DNA of 64,000 nt from an uncultured Acetatifactor sp. (GCA_947629645.1 CANREV010000007.1:1-64000), one strand, 5' to 3'. Shown: positions 34,895 to 44,423, counted from the first letter of the stretch. Translations and numbers: made by a program. Notes: generated by a model not told the origin, from the sequence alone.

Positions 34895-35854
34895 ATGGAA
34901 GATATGAGTTTATTTTATTTGGACGCTGATTTATTGAGCAAATACAAAAAACAGCAGGAAAAAAATCATTTTGCCAGGACCCTTGACGGCGATTCGGAAT
35001 CCGTCTCCTATCTTCCGGGTTCCACAGTCCGTTTCTGGCTCAATGACGAGTCCTCCGAGTACGCCGTCCACTGGCACCCGGCCGTAGAGATGGTGATCCC
35101 CCTGGAGAATATCTACACCGTGATCGCAAGACAGGAGACTTACGCTTTAAATCCCGGAGATATTTTTATCATTCCCAGCGGGGAACTGCACCGCCTGATC
35201 GCTCCGGAAACAGGCAAGCGCCTGATCTATCTGTTTGACCTGGATCTGCTCTCCAGGATCAGAGGCTATTCCTATCTGACCTCTTTTTTGTCCCAGCCGG
35301 TCCTGATCAACAAAAACAACTGCCGCCCTATTTATAAGGAAGAAGCGACTATCATTTCCCAGCTCTGCCGCGATTATTTCAGCGATGACAGTCTCCGCGA
35401 AATGATGATCTATTCCCATCTTCTGGCATTTTTTGTCAATTACGTCAGATACCGCGTCTCTTTGGAAACTTCCTCCGGCCATAACGCAACGGGGGGGGCA
35501 AGGCAGAAAGATCTGATGGAAAAATTCAACAAGGTATTCGATTTTCTCGATGAACACTACGCGGAGGATATCACTTTAGAAAAGATCGCCGACCTGGCCG
35601 GTTTCTCCAAATTCCACTTTTCCAGACTGTTCAAGCAGTGCTCCGGCTACAATTTCTATGATTACGTCTGCTACCGCAGGATCAAGGCCGCCGAAACGCT
35701 GCTTATGACCCCTTCCAACTCTATCACGGAAGTGGCCCTGCAGTCAGGCTTTTCCAGCCTTTCCACCTTCAACCGCACCTTTAAAAAGATCAAGGGCTGC
35801 ACGCCGTCCGAATATCGCAATCTTTTCAGCGCCCAGATCCCGCCTTTCGTATAA
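34895..35854 (+). CDS. AraC-family transcriptional regulator
   Basis: A 319-residue regulator. An N-terminal cupin ligand-binding domain (about 35-170: VHWHPAVEMVIPLENIYTV, LNPGDIFIIPSGELHRL) is followed by a two-helix-turn-helix AraC DNA-binding domain (about 210-310: LEKIADLAGFSKFHFSRLFK and ITEVALQSGFSSLSTFNRTF, then GCTPSEYRN). It probably senses a sugar released from hemicellulose and activates the divergent ABC operon. The start at 34895 follows GGCGG at 5 nt. An in-frame ATG at 34829 would add residues lying over the promoter region and was rejected. Confidence 0.93.
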   Translation: MEDMSLFYLDADLLSKYKKQQEKNHFARTLDGDSESVSYLPGSTVRFWLNDESSEYAVHWHPAVEMVIPLENIYTVIARQETYALNPGDIFIIPSGELHRLIAPETGKRLIYLFDLDLLSRIRGYSYLTSFLSQPVLINKNNCRPIYKEEATIISQLCRDYFSDDSLREMMIYSHLLAFFVNYVRYRVSLETSSGHNATGGARQKDLMEKFNKVFDFLDEHYAEDITLEKIADLAGFSKFHFSRLFKQCSGYNFYDYVCYRRIKAAETLLMTPSNSITEVALQSGFSSLSTFNRTFKKIKGCTPSEYRNLFSAQIPPFV

Positions 35855-35875
35855 GGGGCGTTTTTCGCCTGGAGA

Positions 35876-38800
35876 TCAGCGCGTGCCGAATTTCAGGGAA
35901 ATCAGGTCGAACCGGCTTCCGGGCAGGAAAATGATCTCCACCTTTCCTCGTCCCGTCAAAGTCTCCAGGGGAAAATCCTGTTCCCGCTCGGCGCCGTTTC
36001 CTCCCTCAAACTCCAGGATCCTTTCCGATGCGGCGCCCTCTTTGTCCGTAAAATGAATGTGGATCGTGTTCTTTTCCAGAGATGTTCTCCCGTGAATGGC
36101 AACGGTATTCGCTCCCTTTTCCCCGAAATCCATGTTTTCGTAAACGAACGTCACATTATTGCCAATATTCCGGACCGCCCTGCCGTCCCGGCTGAAACTG
36201 TCGCCATAGATGCTGTCCGCCTCCGCCGCAAAGAGACGGCTGAAAGCTTTTTCAAGTTTCGTAAAGCAAAATCCTTTCAGATGGACCTTGGCGCGCATCA
36301 CAAAGCTCAGCGATACGATACCGCTTAGCCGCTTTGGCAGCCGGTATGTCTCCTCCTGATACACATTCCACCGCGATGGCTTCTGGTACACAACGGTATC
36401 CAGCAGGCGGCCATCCGGCTCTTTGGGGCTGCCCTCCCAGATCTCGATGGGATATGCCTCGTCCGAGAGCGCAAAGACCCACAGCGTGATCTCATCCGAG
36501 CCGAAATCCCCGAAATCAATATTGCGGTAAACCACGCCGCTTTCGCCATCCCTCGCGGTGGCGATCCCCTTTTCATTCCCGTTTCCGATCTCTCCCAGCG
36601 CCTCCGAATACAGCCCGGCAAAAATCATTTCATAGGGACTTAATAACGCCTGTCCCAGTCCAAAAGCTTCCATTTCCAGCTGTGAGATCACAGTGATCCG
36701 CCCGCCGTCCCCGGCCATACATCTTAACAGGAATTTCCCGTCTCCCCGGGCGGATACCTTCGCCCTGCAGCGGCTTCCCGCTTTTTGGGGCGTCTTTTCC
36801 GCAATCGGTTTCACTTCGGCAAATCCGACCTCAATCCCATTCTCATTGACCGTTTTCCAGATCAGCTCCGGCACGGCACGGGCGGGGAATACTCTGGCCT
36901 CCAGGGTCACTTCCGCCCTCTCCGCGTCCAGCCGCTGTCCTTCCAAAGCATAGAGTTCCACCTTGCGGACAGGGAAAGGATCATACAGCGGCTCTCTGGC
37001 GCAGGCTGTCTTTTCCAGTTCTGCCGCGTATTCTGCCCCTTCCTTCTCCTCAGCTTCCGTATCCCAGACTGCACAGAGCTGTATCTGCGCGGGTTCCAGG
37101 TTCTCACCCGTGACTGTCACCAGAATGTCTCCCGCCTCGCAGACGCTTCCCACCACTGCCAGCAGTTTTCCGGAAAACAGCTTCCGCAGGCTGGTCTTGT
37201 ACTGATCGTAATCCGTACTGTCGCCATTGTCCATACCGGACAGGCGCCCTGCTCCCCGGACCTCCACCCGCACATAGTCCGCCGCGTTTTCCACCGGATT
37301 CCCATCCGCATCCAGCGTCTCTATGGTGAGGAAACAAAAGTCATCTCCCCCCGCGCGCAAAGTACTCTTATCCGCGGTAAGCCGGATCCTTTGGCTGTCC
37401 CCGAAAGATTTCCGGGTCTTTCTTGCCACCTCGCGTCCTGCCTCGTCATAAGCTACCGCCGTGATTTCTCCCTTTGCGTAAGGCACCCGCCAGTCCCCCA
37501 GGATCTTTGTCCCTTTCTGATGGTCGATCCGCTGTCTTCCCTTAGAAACACCGTTTACAAAAAGTTCCACCCAGGGCGCGTTGGTACAGGCCCGCACATC
37601 GATCATCTGTCCGGGATTAAAGTCCCAGTAAGGGAAAAGATGCACCATGGGGGCTTTCCGATAGTCCGTCCACTCCGCCTGAAATATATAGTAGGCATCC
37701 TTGGGGAATCCCGCCGTGTCGATCTGCCCGAAATAGGAGTTCTTGGTGTGATAGGGAGTCGGCTCGCCGATATAATCAAATCCGGTCCATACAAACTGCC
37801 CCAGAATATATTCCGCGTCCCGATGGGCGGCGATACAGCTTTCCAGGCTTCTCGCCCCCCAGCTGGTGGTGGAATTTCCCAGCGCGGAACATTGTTCATC
37901 CTCCTCCGCCAGCACAGACTGGCTTAAGGGGAAATGATAAATGCCCCTGCTCTGCACAACGGAGGCCGTCTCGCTGCCGTACATGATCCAGTCGGGATGG
38001 GCCCTGTGGTGCGCCTCATAATATTTCTCTCCATAGTTATAGCCCGCGTACTTTACGACATCCGCGCATTTCTGAGCGTTCTCCCAGGGCATATAGTTGG
38101 AGCCTATGGTGACGGGAGCATTGCCTTTCGGGTCATGTTCCCTGACATACTCCGTCAGTTGTCTGGTAATCTCCACGCCATGCTCATCCGCGTGGGTATC
38201 GTAGATCTCATTGCCGATGGACCAGAACAGCAGGCAGGGATGATTGCGGTCGCGGCGCACCCAGCTTCGCACATCCCTGCCGGCCCACTCTTTAAAGAAC
38301 CGCCCGTAATCGTACTCTGTCTTTGTGCGCTCCCACATGTCGAAAGCCTCGTTGTCCACCAGAAAGCCCATCCTGTCCGCCAGCTCCAGAAATTCCGGCG
38401 CCTGCATGTTATGACTGGTGCGGATGGCGTTGACGCCCATGGCTTTCAGCATTTTCATCTTCCGTTCCATGGCGGTCACATGGAAAGCCGCCCCCAGGCA
38501 CCCCAGATCATGGTGCTCACAGACACCCTGGATTTTTAAATTCCTGCCGTTTAAAAAAAGCCCCTTTACGGGATCGAAAACCAGCGTGCGGAATCCCACC
38601 GTGATCCGCTGCTGATCCAGCAGCGTTTCTTCTCCCCGGATCGTTTTTTCCAAAAGCTCCACCTTAAGTTCATAACACTGCGGATCCTCCACATCCCACA
38701 GGCGGGGTTGTTTCACCCGCATACGCAGGCTCTCACCGCAGGGCAGCTCCACAGCCTCCTGCACCGGGGCCCCGTCTTTTAGCAGACGGTAGCGCAGGAA

Positions 38801-39340
38801 ACTCTCTTTCGCCTCCCCCGCCGTCTCCGTCCGGGCCTCCAGCCAAAAATCCTCCCCGCACTGCCCGGTGGACACATAGGTGCCGTCCAGGGGCAGATAC
38901 GCGTGACCGCAAAGTTTGATCCACACCTTGCGGTAAATTCCCGCGCCGGAATACCAGCGGCTGTTTGGCGCCTGATACCTGACCTGAACCAGAACTTCGT
39001 TTGCGCCTTCTCTCACCGCTTCCGTGATATCCATGTCAAAGGTGGAATAACCGTATTTCCAGTCCCCGATCTTCTGCCCGTTGACATAGACGGTGGAATC
39101 CATATAAACGCCGTCAAAGCGCAGGATCACCGGCCCTTCGGGCAGGGAGAGGTCAAATTCTTTCCTGTACCATCCGCAGCCGTCCCGATACAGATTTTTC
39201 ACATCACAGATCAGCCAGTCGTGAGGGATCTCCACAGGACTAAACCGCTCCTTCCGCGCGAGAACTTCCTCTAGTCCTGTCGTAAGCTCCGTCCTTAAAA
39301 ATTTCCAGCCGTGATAAAACGGTTCCATCCCTGTTCTCAT
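35876..39340 (-). CDS. Large glycoside hydrolase family 2 enzyme
   Basis: An 1154-residue intracellular enzyme, longer than typical GH2 of about 800-1000. N-terminal sugar-binding jelly roll (about 35-145, IPHDWLICD and DGVYMDSTVYVNG), immunoglobulin-like domain, and TIM barrel with acid/base Glu378 (SIGNE) and nucleophile Glu457 (MYGSE). Extra beta domains follow, including two similar carbohydrate-binding-like segments near 930 and 1080 (YRNIDFGDFGSDEITLW and YENMDFGEKGANTVAIH). It would act as beta-galactosidase, beta-glucuronidase or a related exo-enzyme; the linkage is not decidable here. GAAGGAG lies 7 nt before ATG 39340. It is 12 nt downstream of GH67 in one operon. Confidence 0.88.
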   Translation of the reverse strand: MRTGMEPFYHGWKFLRTELTTGLEEVLARKERFSPVEIPHDWLICDVKNLYRDGCGWYRKEFDLSLPEGPVILRFDGVYMDSTVYVNGQKIGDWKYGYSTFDMDITEAVREGANEVLVQVRYQAPNSRWYSGAGIYRKVWIKLCGHAYLPLDGTYVSTGQCGEDFWLEARTETAGEAKESFLRYRLLKDGAPVQEAVELPCGESLRMRVKQPRLWDVEDPQCYELKVELLEKTIRGEETLLDQQRITVGFRTLVFDPVKGLFLNGRNLKIQGVCEHHDLGCLGAAFHVTAMERKMKMLKAMGVNAIRTSHNMQAPEFLELADRMGFLVDNEAFDMWERTKTEYDYGRFFKEWAGRDVRSWVRRDRNHPCLLFWSIGNEIYDTHADEHGVEITRQLTEYVREHDPKGNAPVTIGSNYMPWENAQKCADVVKYAGYNYGEKYYEAHHRAHPDWIMYGSETASVVQSRGIYHFPLSQSVLAEEDEQCSALGNSTTSWGARSLESCIAAHRDAEYILGQFVWTGFDYIGEPTPYHTKNSYFGQIDTAGFPKDAYYIFQAEWTDYRKAPMVHLFPYWDFNPGQMIDVRACTNAPWVELFVNGVSKGRQRIDHQKGTKILGDWRVPYAKGEITAVAYDEAGREVARKTRKSFGDSQRIRLTADKSTLRAGGDDFCFLTIETLDADGNPVENAADYVRVEVRGAGRLSGMDNGDSTDYDQYKTSLRKLFSGKLLAVVGSVCEAGDILVTVTGENLEPAQIQLCAVWDTEAEEKEGAEYAAELEKTACAREPLYDPFPVRKVELYALEGQRLDAERAEVTLEARVFPARAVPELIWKTVNENGIEVGFAEVKPIAEKTPQKAGSRCRAKVSARGDGKFLLRCMAGDGGRITVISQLEMEAFGLGQALLSPYEMIFAGLYSEALGEIGNGNEKGIATARDGESGVVYRNIDFGDFGSDEITLWVFALSDEAYPIEIWEGSPKEPDGRLLDTVVYQKPSRWNVYQEETYRLPKRLSGIVSLSFVMRAKVHLKGFCFTKLEKAFSRLFAAEADSIYGDSFSRDGRAVRNIGNNVTFVYENMDFGEKGANTVAIHGRTSLEKNTIHIHFTDKEGAASERILEFEGGNGAEREQDFPLETLTGRGKVEIIFLPGSRFDLISLKFGTR

Positions 39341-39352
39341 AAACGGTCTCCT

Positions 39353-41359
39353 TCAATAAATTTTCCGTCCCTGTTCGTCCTCAATACCGCTCTTACGGTA
39401 AAAATAGGCGTTCACCTGGTCCCGCCACTCCTTTGCGTTGTGCAGCTGCCTGTCAAACCGCTCCCTGACCCCATCGTACACGGGATCCGGCACTTTGCCT
39501 TTCAGGCTCTCCCAGAGCCCGATCATCTCCTCCACTTCCCTTACCCCTTCAAAATGCGTGTCGTAAATATGCTGGATCAGGGTTTTCCCCGATTTTAAGC
39601 GGTAGGTGTAAGGGACATGGTGAAAGAACAAAAGCAGCTCCTCGGGACACGTCTCCATATTGTCATACAGGGAGGCGTTGGGCTCTCTGTACTGTCCGGC
39701 GTATCCTGTCCCCAGACGGCTCCTGTCCACGCCAAGACCCTTATGGTCCGCCCTGTGGTAAGTGCCCCAGCGGGAATACTCATATCCGTCCACGCTGCAC
39801 CCGTAATGGGTTTCGGGAGTCACCATCCAGCCGATCCCCAGCGGGCATGTATACTTTTCATAGGTGCCGCGGGAGCCTAAAAGGATCTTTTTGATCTTTT
39901 CCACCACTTCTTCCTCATTGGAAATACTCAGCCGGACCCATTCTTCGGCAATCTCATCCGCCGTCAGGCTATGGCAGAACGCCAGCCTTCCAAAGCCGTA
40001 AAAGTTGGCGGCCGCCAGATCGTTTCCCGTCCAGTTCGCATCATCGCCCGTATTGCACACCGCCGCCATGCCGGTGTTCACATTGCCGAAAGTGCGGCCG
40101 CTCACGATATCGGAAACCGTATCGCATTTTTCCCTGCAATAGGTATGAAAATCGAGCACTTCCTTAAACAACGGGACCAGGTAGCAGACATCGATCTGCT
40201 GGCCCGTGTACTCCTGCGCCACCTGGACCTCCAGCATCTGATTTGTCTTTTGCAGCCCGCCCAGAAGAGGGGATACCGGTTCCCTGATCTGAAAATCCAT
40301 GGGACCGTTTTTGATCTGCAGGATCACATTCTCATGATAGTCTCCATCCTGCCCGATAAAACTGTCATATCCCGCCCTGGCCCGGTCCGTCTGACGGTCT
40401 CTCCAATCCTGCGTACAATTATACACGAAACAGCGCCATATGATCAGCCCGCCGTAGGGTTTTACAATGTCCGCCAGCATATTCGCCCCGTCCGCCTGCG
40501 TCCTGCCGTAGGTAAAAGGCCCGGGACGCCCTTCGGAATCGGCTTTCACCAAAAATCCCCCCAGGTCCGGAACTTTGGAGAATACTTCCTCCATCTTTTC
40601 CCTCCACCAGTCCCGCACTTTGGGATCCAGAGGATCTGCGCTCTGCGGCCCTCCCAGCTCCAGAGGCGCCGCGAAGTTTAAGGACAAAAAGAGCCTGATC
40701 CCATAGTCCGCAAAGATCCCCGAAAGCTGCCTGACCTCTTGAAAGTACCGGTCCGTGATCAGCCAGGTGGCCGCCTGCTTCACGTTGACATTATTGATCA
40801 CCACGCCGTTGATACCGATACTGGAGACAAATCTGGCGTAGTCTCTGGTGCGCTCATTCACCAGCACCTTATCGTCCTGAAAGAAAAAGGACCGTCCGGA
40901 ATAACCTCTCTCAATACTCCCGTCCATATTGTCCCAATGATCATACATCCTTAGCGGGCTTTCCGGGTTGGACAACAGATCCAGACCCTGAAACGGCCGC
41001 TCCATGGCGATCAGACGAAGCAGCGCAAACACGCCGTAAAGCAGCCCTCTCTCGTCCGCCGCCGCTAACGTCAGCACCCCTCCTGTCTCCCAAAGGCGGT
41101 AGCCTTCCCGCCTCACGCCTCCTTCTTTCTCACTGCCCCGCTTTAGGACCAGGGTTGCCTGCGACATGTCCTGTTCCACCTTAATCTCAACTCCCAACAT
41201 GGTTTGCACGCCGCTTTTTAGTTCTTCTAAAGCATGTTTCACGATCCTGTGATCCTGCAAAAAACCTGACAGGAACACTTTGGAAACGTAAACGCTGCCG
41301 CCGTTATCCGTCCTTTTTTTGTAATCCAGCCAAAGCTGGCTAAAACCGCCCTTATTCAT
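39353..41359 (-). CDS. Glycoside hydrolase family 67 alpha-glucuronidase
   Basis: A 668-residue cytoplasmic enzyme that removes (4-O-methyl)glucuronic acid from the non-reducing terminal xylose of aldouronic oligosaccharides. GH67 blocks: RMYDHWDNMDGSIERGYSG, SSIGINGVVINNVN, DLGGFLVKADSEGRPGPFTY (acid Glu region) and GQDGDYHENVILQIKNGPMD, FQIREPVSPL (Asp/Glu base pair region). Length equals the family norm of about 680. The N-terminal domain is complete and there is no signal peptide, consistent with use after import. It leads the GH67-GH2 operon; a clear promoter is not seen in the 63 bp before the upstream gene's end. Confidence 0.95.
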   Translation of the reverse strand: MNKGGFSQLWLDYKKRTDNGGSVYVSKVFLSGFLQDHRIVKHALEELKSGVQTMLGVEIKVEQDMSQATLVLKRGSEKEGGVRREGYRLWETGGVLTLAAADERGLLYGVFALLRLIAMERPFQGLDLLSNPESPLRMYDHWDNMDGSIERGYSGRSFFFQDDKVLVNERTRDYARFVSSIGINGVVINNVNVKQAATWLITDRYFQEVRQLSGIFADYGIRLFLSLNFAAPLELGGPQSADPLDPKVRDWWREKMEEVFSKVPDLGGFLVKADSEGRPGPFTYGRTQADGANMLADIVKPYGGLIIWRCFVYNCTQDWRDRQTDRARAGYDSFIGQDGDYHENVILQIKNGPMDFQIREPVSPLLGGLQKTNQMLEVQVAQEYTGQQIDVCYLVPLFKEVLDFHTYCREKCDTVSDIVSGRTFGNVNTGMAAVCNTGDDANWTGNDLAAANFYGFGRLAFCHSLTADEIAEEWVRLSISNEEEVVEKIKKILLGSRGTYEKYTCPLGIGWMVTPETHYGCSVDGYEYSRWGTYHRADHKGLGVDRSRLGTGYAGQYREPNASLYDNMETCPEELLLFFHHVPYTYRLKSGKTLIQHIYDTHFEGVREVEEMIGLWESLKGKVPDPVYDGVRERFDRQLHNAKEWRDQVNAYFYRKSGIEDEQGRKIY

Positions 41360-41422
41360 CTTTATACCACGCCTTTCCGTATTTTTACCCTCACTGTATC
41401 ACGGTTTTTAGTCATCCGCTCT

Positions 41423-44185
41423 CTATTCCTTGCTCTCCGGTAGGCATATTTTGCTGAAAACTTTTCCCTGCTTTTGATACTCCTTTCGCATCCTGCGTCC
41501 GGCCTCCTCCACGGCTTCCCGAAAACCGTTTGCGGAAAGGCGATACGCCCCTTCTCCCCAGATGATGATCTGCTCTAATCTGTCGGATGTGGCGACCGTC
41601 ACATCCGCTTTCGATGCAATCCTGTGCACCGTCTTTTCAATGTACTGATCCGCCGTCTCCGCCTCCTTCGTGTAAACCACATAAATATTGTGATACTTCA
41701 GGACACTCCCCACGTTCCCTTTTACTTTGTAAGCATCAAACACCAGAATCAGCGTAACTCCCGCATACCCCTGATAATTACAGCAGATATCCATCAGCCG
41801 GTCCCTTGCGCTGTCAATATTAACCTCCGATAAGCTGCGCAGATCCTCCCAGGCAAAAATGATATTATACCCGTCCACTAAAAGATACGCGTCTCTTTTA
41901 TCCTGACCAGGTTTTGAACCTGATTTACCGCTGCCTTTTACACCCACGCCATCCTTCTCACAAATATCCTGCTTTCCGGGGATACTTCCCTTCTCTGGCA
42001 GTCCGTCTGTCGCATCCCGCCCATGATACCGATAGGGCGCGAAATCCTGGGGACTTTTTTTATAGGTTTGCCTGAAAATCTGCTCGATCTCTTCCTGGGT
42101 GATGTAGTCGGAGGAATTCCTTTTATCCCCCTTTTCTGTCCCAGGCCGAAAGCCCTGTACCGCTTTGCCCCCGTTCTCAGTCTCTGCCTCGTCCTCTTTC
42201 TTCCCTTCCAGGAGCTGTTTCCAACGGCCGCACTCCACATGAGCGTGCTCAGCCACTTCCGGCCAGCTCACCAGATATCCGGCCCCATGGGCGCAGAAGA
42301 CGGAAGAGGAAGGATTTTCCTGATCCCTGTCCGGATCATACCCGATCTGTCGCATCACCTCTTCCGTGTTATGGCAAGGCTCATATCCCTTAAAAACACA
42401 GGAAAATCTGCCCTGCCCTCCCGTGTAGGAACTGACTTTTCGCTGATAGCCGTCTGTCGTGGCAGCCGGAACACTTCCCGTCAGTATGCTGTGTTCCCCC
42501 TCCGTGACAGGATCTCCAAAAGTACCATACATCTTTTGAATGTCCGACATTGCCCTGCCCAACTGCTTTGTGGGGACCTCCAGCGTATAATTGTATACCG
42601 GCTCTAACAGGATGCTCTCGCATTGCATCAGCCCCTGGCGCAGCGCCCGATAAGCAGCCTGCCTAAAATCTCCCCCCTGCGTATGTTTCAGATGCCCCCG
42701 CCCGCCGATAAGCGTGATCTTCATATCCGTGACAGGGGAGCCCGTCAGCACTCCCGGATGGGTCTTCTCCTCCAGATGGGTAAGCACCAGTCTCTGCCAG
42801 TTTACATCCAGCTCGTCAACACTGCAGGCGCTGGCAAACTGCAGGCCGCTTCCTGGCTCCGCGGGTTCCAGCAAAAGATGTACTTCCGCATAATGGCGCA
42901 GAGGTTCAAAATGTCCAACGCCCTCCGCCACAGAGGCGATCGTCTCTTTATAGATAATGCTGCCGCTTCCAAATTCAGCCTGCAGCCCGAAACGTTCCTC
43001 AAGAAGATTCTTTAAGATCTCAATCTGGATTTCTCCCATAACCTGAACATGGATCTCGCCGGTCTGTTCTTTAAAGGCCACCCGAAGCTGAGGCTCTTCT
43101 TCCTCCAACTGGCGCATCTGCTCCAACGCCCTCACCCGGTCCGTGCCCTGTGGCAGGATCAGCCGGTAAGTCAGCACGGGAGTAAGAAACGGCTGACTGC
43201 CTTCCTTCTCAAACCCCAGCCCCTGACCTGCAAAAGTATGTTTCAGGCCCGCGACAGCGCAGATCCCACCGGCCTCCACGCTTTCCACGGTCTGATAGCC
43301 CGCTCCCGCGTATATCCGGATCTGATCCACTTTCTCCTCCCGGACCTCGTCTGGCGAGGAAGCGCTGTGACGGTTATCCACCATCATCTTTACTTTAAGA
43401 ACGCCTCCCGTGACTTTCAAATGGGTCAGCCGGACGCCGTTTAAATCTCTGGATATTTTATATACCCTGGCGCCAAATTCCGTTTCGTATCGGCGGGGCA
43501 GCGCAAACTTTCCAATGCCGTCCAGCAGCTCTTCCACTCCCCGAAGATGCAGCGCGGACCCAAAAAAGCAGGGAAAAATCCTCCTGTCACGGATGGCCCT
43601 CGCCACCGTCTCATCCCGAAGCGCTCCCTTTTCCAGATATTCCCCCATCAGTTCTTCGCTGCAGAGAGCGATGTTTTCCAGCGCCGTATCGTCCCCCTGA
43701 AAAATATCAGGCGAAAATTCCAGACAATTTCCGTCCAGTTTCTGCTGCAATTGCTGTAAAAGCGCCTGTTTATCCGCTTTGGGCTGGTCCATTTTGTTGA
43801 CAAAGAAAAACACGGGGATGCGGTATTGCTTCAGCAGTTTCCAAAGGGTATACACATGTCCCTGAACGCCGTCCGCTCCGCTGATCACAAGAATGCAATA
43901 GTCCATGACCTGAAACGTCCGTTCCGTCTCGGCGCAAAAATCAACATGGCCGGGAGTGTCCAGCAGAGTAATGTTCCATCCTTTCCAATGCAAAGACGCC
44001 TGTTTGGAAAAAATAGTGATACCTCTGGCCCTTTCCTGAAAGAAGTGGTCTAAAAAGGCATCCCCGTGATCCACCCTGCCCATTTTGCGCAGTTCTTTGC
44101 AGGAATAAAGCATTCCTTCCGCCAGAGTAGTCTTTCCCGCATCCACATGCGCGCATATTCCGATTACAAGTCGGCGATTCTCCAT
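41423..44185 (-). CDS. Tet(M)-like translational GTPase fused to a Rae1/YacP-type NYN nuclease domain
   Basis: A 920-residue fusion. Residues 1-660 match ribosomal-protection/EF-G GTPases: G1 AHVDAGKT (11-18), switch region RGITIFS (54-60), DTPGH (76-80), NKMD (130-133), then domains II-V including GRAMSDIQKMYGTFGDP. A charged linker (about 660-764) leads to an NYN/PIN-like domain (765-920) with the YacP/Rae1 pattern LLVDGYNIIFAW (Asp771), LVFDAYKVKG (Asp817), ETADQYIEK (Asp846) and VATSDRLEQ (Asp868). Rae1 of Bacillus cuts mRNA in the ribosomal A site. The fusion suggests a GTPase that delivers a nuclease to ribosomes (inference); tetracycline resistance should not be assumed. The start at 44185 fits the family; GTG 44194 is an alternative. 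Monocistronic. Confidence 0.9.
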   Translation of the reverse strand: MENRRLVIGICAHVDAGKTTLAEGMLYSCKELRKMGRVDHGDAFLDHFFQERARGITIFSKQASLHWKGWNITLLDTPGHVDFCAETERTFQVMDYCILVISGADGVQGHVYTLWKLLKQYRIPVFFFVNKMDQPKADKQALLQQLQQKLDGNCLEFSPDIFQGDDTALENIALCSEELMGEYLEKGALRDETVARAIRDRRIFPCFFGSALHLRGVEELLDGIGKFALPRRYETEFGARVYKISRDLNGVRLTHLKVTGGVLKVKMMVDNRHSASSPDEVREEKVDQIRIYAGAGYQTVESVEAGGICAVAGLKHTFAGQGLGFEKEGSQPFLTPVLTYRLILPQGTDRVRALEQMRQLEEEEPQLRVAFKEQTGEIHVQVMGEIQIEILKNLLEERFGLQAEFGSGSIIYKETIASVAEGVGHFEPLRHYAEVHLLLEPAEPGSGLQFASACSVDELDVNWQRLVLTHLEEKTHPGVLTGSPVTDMKITLIGGRGHLKHTQGGDFRQAAYRALRQGLMQCESILLEPVYNYTLEVPTKQLGRAMSDIQKMYGTFGDPVTEGEHSILTGSVPAATTDGYQRKVSSYTGGQGRFSCVFKGYEPCHNTEEVMRQIGYDPDRDQENPSSSVFCAHGAGYLVSWPEVAEHAHVECGRWKQLLEGKKEDEAETENGGKAVQGFRPGTEKGDKRNSSDYITQEEIEQIFRQTYKKSPQDFAPYRYHGRDATDGLPEKGSIPGKQDICEKDGVGVKGSGKSGSKPGQDKRDAYLLVDGYNIIFAWEDLRSLSEVNIDSARDRLMDICCNYQGYAGVTLILVFDAYKVKGNVGSVLKYHNIYVVYTKEAETADQYIEKTVHRIASKADVTVATSDRLEQIIIWGEGAYRLSANGFREAVEEAGRRMRKEYQKQGKVFSKICLPESKE

Positions 44186-44225
44186 AAACCGCACAATCCT
44201 TTCCTTTTACTTCGTCACTTTTGGG

Positions 44226-44254
44226 TTGACAGGTTCCAAATAAAGCTTTATGAT
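44226..44254 (+). promoter_or_regulatory. thiT promoter
   Basis: TTGACA (44226-44231), 17-bp spacer, TATGAT (44249-44254): a near-consensus housekeeping promoter ahead of the TPP riboswitch. Transcription should start near 44261. Confidence 0.8.
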
Positions 44255-44272
44255 ATCCTTTGTAAAAATACA

Positions 44273-44357
44273 GACCGCTAGGGGAGCACAATGCTGAGAT
44301 TGGAGACCTTCTCCTGACCCTCACTACTTGAACCGGACAATACCGGCGTAAGGAAGC
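44273..44357 (+). promoter_or_regulatory. TPP riboswitch
   Basis: The thiamine-pyrophosphate aptamer is recognisable from CTAGGGGAGC, the Thi-box core GCTGAGA, the GACCCT segment, then TTGAACCGGACAATACCGG and CGTAAGGAAGC, in the conserved order and spacing. It precedes thiT, which agrees with thiamine-dependent control. Confidence 0.95.
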
Positions 44358-44359
44358 AA

Positions 44360-44423
44360 AACAGCCTGCCAGACAGCAGGCCGCCTTGTGCCCCTCCTAA
44401 GCTGACAAAAGGAGGATTTTTTT
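44360..44423 (+). promoter_or_regulatory. Riboswitch expression platform before thiT
   Basis: After the aptamer there is a GCCTGC/GCAGGC hairpin, then CCTCCT (44393-44398) able to pair with AGGAGG (44410-44415), the thiT ribosome site. That stem is followed directly by T7 (44417-44423) and the ATG. The same hairpin could therefore block the ribosome site or act as a terminator when TPP is bound. Confidence 0.75.

Noticed and set aside
35855-35875. Terminator between the araC-type gene and GH2
   Set aside because: GGGGCG-TTTTT-CGCCT gives only a short stem and has no T tract after it in either direction.
36785-37927. 380-codon plus-strand frame inside the GH2 gene
   Set aside because: It is antisense to catalytic and beta domains of GH2, with no start signal and no family resemblance.
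41423-44185. Calling the GTPase a tetracycline-resistance gene
   Set aside because: It belongs to the same superfamily as Tet(M), but the C-terminal nuclease fusion, chromosomal context and lack of mobile elements do not support a resistance label from sequence alone.
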